Virus record (IMG/VR): IMGVR_UViG_3300039308_000031
Location: 1 to 44,496 of that record
Length of the DNA stretch: 44,496 nucleotides
Reading direction: 5' to 3' (one strand)
Source of the DNA: a virus
Under the pieces are notes generated by a model. The model was given only the letters and a program-made list of their open reading frames with translations, was not told the DNA's origin and did not search any database. A program made the position numbers and the translations under genes. This document shows positions 6,816-11,727 of this stretch, in pieces (position 1 is the stretch's first letter; every line of letters starts with the position of its first letter).

Positions 6816-7370
6816 TTATAAAAGCGTCAGCTGATAAAAGTTTTTACACATTTCGAGCATCGCGGAGTTAAACTTACCTTCGTCTTTTGCGATCTGGAAT
6901 TCGATGGACTTAGCTTTTGACATCTTTTCAAGAGTGTCGAGCGATAATTTGTAAACGAGTTTTTCCTTCGTCATCGTTTCGCCGAACATCCCGCTGGCGA
7001 ATCCACTGTCTCTAACACCTTGGCCCAGATCGGCGCGCTCGTTATCAATTAGCAATATCAAATTCGAGTCCTTCAAATACCGCCAATCGCGCTGACCATA
7101 CGCGGTGTATACGAGTGCAACGGCTTCCGGTCGCTCTGACATTTCTTTTCCCGGAAATGAGAACGCGACATTTACCCCAAAATAAGGAATTAAGTATTTT
7201 TCGGTTTGAACGATGGTTATGTCTTTGAATTTATCGTAGGTAATTTGATACTTATCGCTTTTCTTAAAGGTTTTTGCTTGGTTTTGTAGAGCCTCAACGG
7301 TCCTTTTAGAAGTCTGTCCGAATCCGGATATGCAGAAAAGAATAAGTAAAAGGGGGATGATTGTTTTCAT
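6816..7370 (-). CDS. Secreted protein of unknown function, lysogeny operon
   Basis: The 184-residue protein begins with a classical signal peptide (MKT, a hydrophobic core to about residue 16, then SGFGQ before the likely cleavage site), with no lipobox Cys at the right place. The mature part is mixed alpha/beta with no motif I recognise. It is the last gene of the operon headed by the RHH repressor, so it should be made in the lysogen, and it ends just before a strong terminator. A lysogenic conversion product acting in the periplasm or outside is the simplest reading. Confidence 0.75.
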   Translation of the reverse strand: MKTIIPLLLILFCISGFGQTSKRTVEALQNQAKTFKKSDKYQITYDKFKDITIVQTEKYLIPYFGVNVAFSFPGKEMSERPEAVALVYTAYGQRDWRYLKDSNLILLIDNERADLGQGVRDSGFASGMFGETMTKEKLVYKLSLDTLEKMSKAKSIEFQIAKDEGKFNSAMLEMCKNFYQLTLL

Positions 7371-7373
7371 AGT

Positions 7374-7727
7374 TTAGATTCCTTCATTTAATCGTTGATA
7401 AAATTTCTTTTTGATCTGCCCGATCTCAAGTTGAAGCATTTTTCTTTGTTTTTCTATTCTTTCTATCTCAGAAAGCAGATTTTGATATTCAATATTAAAT
7501 CTCGAATTTTTAATTCTGGAACAAACATCATTGAATAAGTCTGTTTGAGTTGTGTCGTGCAGCAGTGAGGCGTCGCCTATTATGAAACTGTCTTTGTGCT
7601 TACAGTTTTGATGGATTTTACCCGCTGCGCAATTGCAATATATTCTGACCTTGCTGTCGAAGAATGTGAATGCAACGGTGTAATGCTCGCCGGAGGTGCT
7701 CTTAGCGTATATCGTTAAAGTTTCCAT
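7374..7727 (-). CDS. SWIM zinc-finger protein with C-terminal coiled coil
   Basis: The 117-residue protein has YCNC followed by CKH (about residues 30-44), the CxC-x7-CxH pattern of a SWIM zinc finger. Residues 80-112 form a Lys/Glu/Ile-rich heptad-like stretch likely to be a coiled coil. SWIM domains bind DNA or proteins. It lies between the ImmA-like peptidase gene (4-base gap) and the secreted protein gene (3-base gap), so it is made with the repressor in the lysogen and may take part in immunity or its sensing. The other SWIM protein of this phage is the RecT-like annealing protein. Confidence 0.75.
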   Translation of the reverse strand: METLTIYAKSTSGEHYTVAFTFFDSKVRIYCNCAAGKIHQNCKHKDSFIIGDASLLHDTTQTDLFNDVCSRIKNSRFNIEYQNLLSEIERIEKQRKMLQLEIGQIKKKFYQRLNEGI

Positions 7728-7731
7728 TTAT

Positions 7732-8175
7732 TTATCTCCCGTATAAATCATGCACTTCCTTGCGAAGGAAAATGAATCTTTTTGGATAGCCAAAATCGTA
7801 TTGCAGCTCACGAACCGTTTTTAATTCCACAATATAAGTCGGCATTAAAGACAATGCCGCGACAAAATGCGCCTCTTTCTCGATTTTGTGTTTTGTTTGA
7901 TTGTCGCAAAAGCTCGCCGCGGTGGTCGGATGTAGAATGAAGTGCGCGATCTCGTGCCAGAGAACCCAAGGACGGTAATTATTTTCTATGTATTTATGGA
8001 TTAGAATGCAGTGTCGATTTCGATAAAATCTATATTCTCCCAAGTCGTCGATCGCTTCGGTTTCATGAAGAATTATTTTATGACGATCGCAGAACTTGAT
8101 TGCATCGAGTTCGGTATGAATTCGTTTATTCCAGTCAGGTAAGAACTTTAGAATGGTTGGGATAAATAGGTTCAT
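7732..8175 (-). CDS. ImmA/IrrE-family metallopeptidase
   Basis: The 147-residue protein carries HEIAH at residues 74-78 and a downstream glutamate helix (EKEAHFVAALSLMP, Glu101), the zinc-binding pattern of ImmA/IrrE peptidases. In ICEBs1 and several phages these enzymes cleave the lysogeny repressor after DNA damage or signalling. Here the gene follows the RHH repressor by 5 bases, so the repressor is the natural substrate. Partner repressors in known systems are usually Xre-type HTH proteins, so the pairing with an RHH protein is unusual. There is no HTH domain attached. Confidence 0.88.
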   Translation of the reverse strand: MNLFIPTILKFLPDWNKRIHTELDAIKFCDRHKIILHETEAIDDLGEYRFYRNRHCILIHKYIENNYRPWVLWHEIAHFILHPTTAASFCDNQTKHKIEKEAHFVAALSLMPTYIVELKTVRELQYDFGYPKRFIFLRKEVHDLYGR

Positions 8176-8180
8176 TTCCT

Positions 8181-8555
8181 TTATTCTTTTTTCTCTTCGT
8201 TGTCGATGATTGCATCCAACTCGGCTTCTAGCTGAGAATCTTTCGATTTTTTCTTTCGAGGCTTTTTCCCGAAATTTAATTTTTCTTTAGCCGGAGATTT
8301 CGCTTGAATATTTAATGTATGTTCTCCCTTTTTCACGATAACATCGTGGAGCTGGTCGAGGGATGCTTTACGAAATTCGATCTCTAGAGCGCTCCAAACG
8401 CTCAAATAGCGACTTAAAACTTCTTCCGCTACTTCCTGACCGCTTGACCGACCCGTTTTCTCAGCAACTAACTTCAGCCGGTCGACTAATTCATCCGACA
8501 AATACATTTTAAATTGCGACTTAGCCATTTTGGTACTAATAAATACCACATCCAT
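8181..8555 (-). CDS. Ribbon-helix-helix repressor, candidate lysogeny repressor
   Basis: Residues 10-50 match an Arc/MetJ-type ribbon-helix-helix: a short beta strand (QFKMYLS), helix A (DELVDRLKLVAEKTG) and helix B (SGQEVAEEVLSRYL). The remaining 75 residues are an extra charged domain with Lys- and Glu-rich stretches, possibly the target of the peptidase next door. It lies between two outward promoters that both contain tandem TAGTACTA palindromes, like cI in lambda. The ATG at 8555 has GGAG 7 bases upstream; a second ATG at 8528, where the RHH fold begins, could be used by an mRNA starting near 8533. Confidence 0.88.
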   Translation of the reverse strand: MDVVFISTKMAKSQFKMYLSDELVDRLKLVAEKTGRSSGQEVAEEVLSRYLSVWSALEIEFRKASLDQLHDVIVKKGEHTLNIQAKSPAKEKLNFGKKPRKKKSKDSQLEAELDAIIDNEEKKE

Positions 8556-8568
8556 AAATTATCTCCAA
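8531..8568 (-). promoter_or_regulatory. Candidate repressor-maintenance promoter with third RHH operator
   Basis: On the minus strand TTGGAG (8563-8568) and TATTTA (8540-8545) are 17 bases apart. The third operator, TGGTACTA-AT-AAATACCA (8531-8548), covers the -10 region. Transcription would start near 8533, 5 bases before the ATG at 8528, so binding here would autoregulate the repressor. The -10 and -35 are weaker than those of the two lytic promoters. Confidence 0.5.
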
Positions 8569-8577
8569 CGAATTTAA

Positions 8578-8607
8578 TTGACAAAATTTAGTACTAGATA
8601 GTACTAT
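8578..8607 (+). promoter_or_regulatory. Rightward early promoter (pR-like) with RHH operator
   Basis: TTGACA (8578-8583) and TACTAT (8602-8607) are 18 bases apart. The operator TAGTACTA-GA-TAGTACTA (8589-8606) fills the spacer and overlaps the -10. The start codon of the next gene lies 8 bases after the -10, predicting a nearly leaderless mRNA. A leftward promoter for the repressor (TTGGGA, 16 bases, TAAATT) could also be read through the same site. Confidence 0.82.
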
Positions 8608-8615
8608 CCCAATGT

Positions 8616-8807
8616 ATGGGAAAACAACAATCAAAAATTGAGATGGTCAGCCATCATTTACGACTGCCCAAACCAATGAATGAATGGCTTTCAGAGTATT
8701 CAACTAAAAACAATTTTTCTTCTGAAATGGATGCTGTCCGTAGTATTTTGCGGGAGCATCAGCAAAAAGAGATTAAACAATCAAGCAGATTAAAGCTGGC
8801 GGCTTGA
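8616..8807 (+). CDS. Second ribbon-helix-helix protein in Cro position
   Basis: The 63-residue protein is almost entirely an RHH fold: a beta strand (HHLRLPK), helix A (PMNEWLSEYSTKNN) and helix B (FSSEMDAVRSILREH), with a short basic tail. It is the first gene of the rightward operon and diverges from the larger RHH repressor, as cro does from cI. It probably binds the same TAGTACTA operators to shut off the repressor gene, but this is inferred from fold and position. Out-of-frame ATG at 8612 is ignored because only the 8616 frame is open. Confidence 0.82.
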   Translation: MGKQQSKIEMVSHHLRLPKPMNEWLSEYSTKNNFSSEMDAVRSILREHQQKEIKQSSRLKLAA

Positions 8808-8886
8808 TTGGGGTGAACCGTCTAAATTCAAAGCTAAACGAACAAGCTGAGCTTTTCACTCAATATTTTTGACTTTTTTCTGAGTT

Positions 8887-9363
8887 ATGCCGAGAGAAAC
8901 CTATCCGAGAAGCGACGAAACATTCAAAGTACTGTCCGGGAACGAGGCTGATTTTGCCCGCGAAGGCGACAAGGACGGTTCGCATTTCAACCGCATTAAA
9001 AACGGAGATTACCAGGACCCGTATTCGCTCTTCAGAGCGCTCTTTAGGATCGGCTGCCGCACGAACGCGCCGGTCGAGATATGGCTGAACGACCTGACGG
9101 CGATCTATGTGCGATCGCGCCGGCTTCACCTGCCGGCGTCGGATCTGTCGGGAAAGATCCTCGAAAAAATCCACTCCGACGCGGAAGCCTTGAGCGAGAT
9201 TTTGAAGGCGCTCTCGGACAAGGTTGTGACCAAAGAAGAATGCCATCTCGTGCTGGCGAAGCTCGCCGCAAACGAGGAAACCAACAACCAGATCAAGGCG
9301 GCGGTGCTGCACCGGCTCGGCGAGCTCGGCGACGCGGAAGAAAAGAAACTGAGGGCTGTATGA
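8887..9363 (+). CDS. Hypothetical early protein, possible regulator
   Basis: This 158-residue, mostly helical protein follows the Cro-position gene after 79 bases that hold no obvious gene. Its N-terminal half (SGNEADFAREGDKDGSHF...) reads like an adaptor or CII-type regulator domain and its C-terminal half is a set of amphipathic helices (residues 85-155), but I do not recognise the family with confidence. The start has no clear Shine-Dalgarno. The stop overlaps the next ATG as ATGA, so the two genes are coupled. By place it could act in the lysis-lysogeny decision or in replication control. Confidence 0.75.
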   Translation: MPRETYPRSDETFKVLSGNEADFAREGDKDGSHFNRIKNGDYQDPYSLFRALFRIGCRTNAPVEIWLNDLTAIYVRSRRLHLPASDLSGKILEKIHSDAEALSEILKALSDKVVTKEECHLVLAKLAANEETNNQIKAAVLHRLGELGDAEEKKLRAV

Positions 9364-9548
9364 AATTCGAAATTTATCAGGACGAAAAAGGCGAATGGCG
9401 CTGGCGTTTACGCGCCGCCAACGGCGAAACGATCGCCACGAGCGGCGAAGGTTACAAAAACCACAAACACGCTTTCGTGATCATCACGAAAATCCGCCAG
9501 GCGATCGCCGACGGCGATTACGTGATCGAGTACGGAGAAAAGAAATGA
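9360..9548 (+). CDS. DUF1508 (YegP-like) domain protein
   Basis: The 62-residue product matches the DUF1508/YegP fold: KFEIYQDEKGEWRWRLRAAN, GETIATSGEGY, and the final helix with strand (ITKIRQAIADG). This small alpha/beta domain occurs singly or in tandem in bacteria, and its biochemical role is unknown. The start at 9360 overlaps the stop of the preceding gene (ATGA), and its own stop overlaps the next start in the same way, so three genes form a translationally coupled set in the rightward operon. Confidence 0.82.
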   Translation: MKFEIYQDEKGEWRWRLRAANGETIATSGEGYKNHKHAFVIITKIRQAIADGDYVIEYGEKK

Positions 9549-9634
9549 AAGCAATATTTTTTGTTTTATTTATCGCGATCTGTTTCGGCGCAGTCAAAGC
9601 GCTGCTCGAATATGTGTTCTCGGACGAGGTTTAA
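9545..9634 (+). CDS. Very small membrane peptide
   Basis: A 29-residue frame starts at an ATGA overlap with the DUF1508 gene and encodes MKAIFFVLFIAICFGAVKAL followed by a short acidic end. It is a single hydrophobic helix and should insert in the inner membrane. Coupling to the upstream gene supports translation. Function is unknown. Confidence 0.6.
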   Translation: MKAIFFVLFIAICFGAVKALLEYVFSDEV

Positions 9635-9639
9635 AAGTA

Positions 9640-9711
9640 AAAGAGCCGTCACCAAGCCAATAAGGAAACGACTCTTTGCATTCCACACCGTTAGATCTTT
9701 AGTCGACTAAA
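9640..9711 (+). other. Hairpin and 14-base palindrome after the early coupled genes
   Basis: AAAGAGCCGT (9640-9649) pairs with ACGACTCTTT (9668-9677) with one mismatch, a weak terminator candidate. TTTAGTCGACTAAA (9698-9711) is a perfect palindrome, whose half CTTAGTCG/CGACTAAG also forms the base of the structured element at 18507-18597. Confidence 0.4.
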
Positions 9712-9772
9712 ACAAAAAGCAAACGGAGTTATTTGTCAGTGATTATTTATCCGAAACGATTTTGAGTCAAGT

Positions 9773-10036
9773 ATGCGAGTCGCCAAAGTTTACAACGAAC
9801 AGATTGCTGAGCAGTGGCGGAAGAGGATTTCTGAATTAAATTCAGAAATCCTCTCTCGTCCGCGGCGTCCGATCCTCGGCGTCAGAGTCTCGATCGATTG
9901 GGGCAAAACCTGGAAATTGTACGCTATCTGCGACGAGTGCTGCAGAAACATCGAGCCGCCTACGCAGCGGCGAAAGGAAGGCGAAGCCGGCGCGCGGACC
10001 TGCGACTGGTGCGGAGCGGTCAACGCTAAATATTAA
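9773..10036 (+). CDS. Small zinc-finger protein
   Basis: The 87-residue protein has a helical N-terminus, a beta strand pair around VSIDWGKTWKLYAI, and two Cys pairs (CDECC at about residue 53 and CDWC near residue 77), consistent with a zinc ribbon. A perfect 33-base palindrome lies within its N-terminal codons. There is no good Shine-Dalgarno. It sits in the rightward early operon between a small membrane peptide and an Acb2-like gene. No family is recognised; a small nucleic-acid-binding role is plausible. Confidence 0.65.
   Translation: MRVAKVYNEQIAEQWRKRISELNSEILSRPRRPILGVRVSIDWGKTWKLYAICDECCRNIEPPTQRRKEGEAGARTCDWCGAVNAKY
9822..9854 (+). repeat. Perfect 33-base palindrome inside a coding region
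   Basis: AGAGGATTTCTGAATT (9822-9837), one central A, and its exact complement (9839-9854). At the RNA level this makes a 16-bp hairpin within codons 17-27 of the zinc-finger gene, far beyond what coding needs. Confidence 0.85.
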
Positions 10037-10040
10037 ATTT

Positions 10041-10256
10041 ATGCCAGAAGAAAACAAACAAATCGAAAACGAATACTTGCTGCAATTTTTTGTCTACGAA
10101 CATCTGCCCGAACATCTGCAAAGGATTTCTAAACCGTTCGGCGATCTGGCGCGGCAGATCTGCGACACCGTTCCCCGCAATCCCGAACGCACCGTCGCCT
10201 TGCGGAAACTGCTCGAATCGAAGGACTGTGCGGTCCGCGCGCAATTGTCGAAATAG
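10041..10256 (+). CDS. Acb2-like small helical protein, possible anti-CBASS factor
   Basis: The 71-residue protein has the layout I associate with the Acb2/Tad1 hairpin family: an FVYEHLPEHLQ motif, a helix with FGDLARQICDT, then PRNPERTVALRKLLESKD. Acb2 proteins of phages bind and sequester cyclic di- and trinucleotides made by CBASS and so block that defence. The match is by eye and spans nearly the whole protein, but this HLPEHLQ subgroup may differ in ligand or be inactive. It starts after an AT-rich leader (AAATTTATG) without Shine-Dalgarno, 4 bases after the upstream stop. Confidence 0.6.
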   Translation: MPEENKQIENEYLLQFFVYEHLPEHLQRISKPFGDLARQICDTVPRNPERTVALRKLLESKDCAVRAQLSK

Positions 10257-10318
10257 TCAACTTGTTTTTCTGTCGAAAAAACAACTATCCGTCGCCGACT
10301 AAATTTTGAAAAATAATC

Positions 10319-10471
10319 ATGCGCTATCTGCTCCAAATGTTTTGCCGAAGAAAATACCACTGGTTCACTGGTTGGCAATACAAAACGATGCCGATCCTCG
10401 GAAGGGCGGGCTACGCGTGGTTCGAGCGGCGCTGCAGGTTTTGCAAAACGAAGCAGAAAAGACATTTCTAA
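10319..10471 (+). CDS. Small Cys-containing basic protein
   Basis: A 50-residue frame encodes a very basic, aromatic-rich protein (MRYLLQMFCRRKYHW at the start) with CRFC near the C-terminus, possibly half of a metal site. It lies 62 bases after the Acb2-like gene and 7 bases before the next gene in the rightward operon. The gap ahead holds an AT-rich imperfect hairpin (about 10264-10288). No function can be assigned. Confidence 0.5.
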   Translation: MRYLLQMFCRRKYHWFTGWQYKTMPILGRAGYAWFERRCRFCKTKQKRHF

Positions 10472-10478
10472 AAAGTTT

Positions 10479-10703
10479 ATGAGAAAAACATCGGTTTTAG
10501 CCGCTCTTTTAGGTGTTCAGGCAATGTTCGGAAATTTCGGCGCTACCGACGACGGCGAAAGAATTCGGCACACGCAGATTCAAGGCGTCGGTAAACCCGG
10601 AAAGCAGCGGACTAAGAAGCCGCGTCAAACCGGCGCAATTCGCCGCACCCGACATCGCCGAACTTATACGCACGGCAAAGTCTTTATGAGAAAAGGAATA
10701 TGA
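10479..10703 (+). CDS. Small basic protein
   Basis: The 74-residue product has a short hydrophobic N-terminus (SVLAALLGVQAMFG) and then a strongly basic Arg/Lys-rich tail with GKPGKQRTKKPRQ and RRTRHRR. The start follows AGTTTATG with no Shine-Dalgarno. Its stop overlaps the primase start as ATGA, which supports translation and coupling. Basic tails of this kind bind nucleic acid; the sequence gives no more. Confidence 0.55.
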   Translation: MRKTSVLAALLGVQAMFGNFGATDDGERIRHTQIQGVGKPGKQRTKKPRQTGAIRRTRHRRTYTHGKVFMRKGI

Positions 10704-11725
10704 AAAAAGAAGTTCGTTATCTTCGCGTCAGCAAAAAACGACCTTGCCCGATCTGCGGCAAGCCCGACAACTGCAAGGTCAGCGACGACGGCACGCTCGC
10801 ATATTGTCGCCGCATCGCCGCCGGCGGCGTCAAGGAAGGCAGGGACGGCGGCTACGTTCACGTTTTGATAGAAACCGACGAAAAGCCGCGCCCGAGACCG
10901 GCAATAAAAAAAGCGCCCGACCAACTTCCGAGCGCTTCAGTTTCAGTGAAGGATAAGGACGCGATCTACACGGCCTTTTTGCGCAGCCTCGTTTTGTCGC
11001 ACGACCATCGCGCCGAGCTCTTCGCCCGCGGATTGTCGGAAACCGACATTCATCTGCACGGCTACCGCTCGATGCCGGGCGGCGTTTATTCGCGCACAGT
11101 CTGCCGCCTGCTCGCGCAAAACTTCGATCTTCGAAACGTGCCCGGATTTTATTACCGCAACTTCGCCTGGCATTTCGTCGATTACTTTGGCGCGACCGGC
11201 TACCTCGTTCCGATCAGAAACTTTGAACACAAAATCGTCGCGCTGCAGCTGCGCCGCGACGACGACCGCGCGCCGAAATACCTGATGATCTCGTCCGCCG
11301 ACAAGCCCCGCGGCGCCTCGTCCGGCACGCCGCCGCATTTCGCGACGCTCAACATCACGAACGAAGCCGGGCATCTTTCGTACCGGCACATGTATCGCGA
11401 GGCGATCGTGACGGAAGGCGCGCTCAAGGCGAACATCATCGCGGCTTACTCGAACGTGCCGACCGTCGGACTCGTCGGCGTCACCTGCTTCGGCGAAGAC
11501 TTCGGCTCGGTCTTAAAAGACGCGTTCCCGAATCTCGATACGGTCAAGATCGCGTTCGACATGGACGCCGCGACGAACGAGGCGGTGCGCCGCCAGCGCG
11601 ACCGATTAGTTTTGACCCTCGAAAAAATAAATTTGAAAACCAGAATATTATCGTGGAATCGCCTTTTCAAAGGGTTCGACGATTATCTAGTGAGCAACCG
11701 GAACAACTTACAATTCGCGGCTTAA
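10700..11725 (+). CDS. Phage primase-like protein with zinc-binding and TOPRIM domains
   Basis: The 341-residue protein begins with a four-Cys zinc site (C16, C19, C25, C36) like that of phage primases, which recognise the template. Residues 90-200 contain the GYLVPIRN segment common in the DUF3854/TOPRIM-type primases. The TOPRIM part has VTEGALKANI (about residue 236) and KIAFDMDAATN (about 285), the acidic catalytic residues. It should make RNA primers for phage DNA synthesis, together with the next gene. No helicase domain follows, so helicase supply is open. The gene is coupled to its upstream neighbour by ATGA. Confidence 0.85.
   Translation: MKKEVRYLRVSKKRPCPICGKPDNCKVSDDGTLAYCRRIAAGGVKEGRDGGYVHVLIETDEKPRPRPAIKKAPDQLPSASVSVKDKDAIYTAFLRSLVLSHDHRAELFARGLSETDIHLHGYRSMPGGVYSRTVCRLLAQNFDLRNVPGFYYRNFAWHFVDYFGATGYLVPIRNFEHKIVALQLRRDDDRAPKYLMISSADKPRGASSGTPPHFATLNITNEAGHLSYRHMYREAIVTEGALKANIIAAYSNVPTVGLVGVTCFGEDFGSVLKDAFPNLDTVKIAFDMDAATNEAVRRQRDRLVLTLEKINLKTRILSWNRLFKGFDDYLVSNRNNLQFAA
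11612..11651 (+). promoter_or_regulatory. Phage-specific promoter copy 1, ahead of the replication protein
   Basis: TTGACCCTCGAAAAAATAA (11612-11630) followed by TATTAT (11646-11651), 28 bases after TTGACC. It is inside the primase coding frame (read as LTLEKIN), a different frame from copy 3, so the conservation is at DNA level. A start near 11658 would place the mRNA 5' end about 70 bases before the next gene. Confidence 0.65.
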
Positions 11726-11727
11726 AT

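Noticed and set aside
9640-9677. Rho-independent terminator after the small membrane peptide.
   Set aside because: The stem has a mismatch, a long loop and only three T after it; kept as a weak hairpin.
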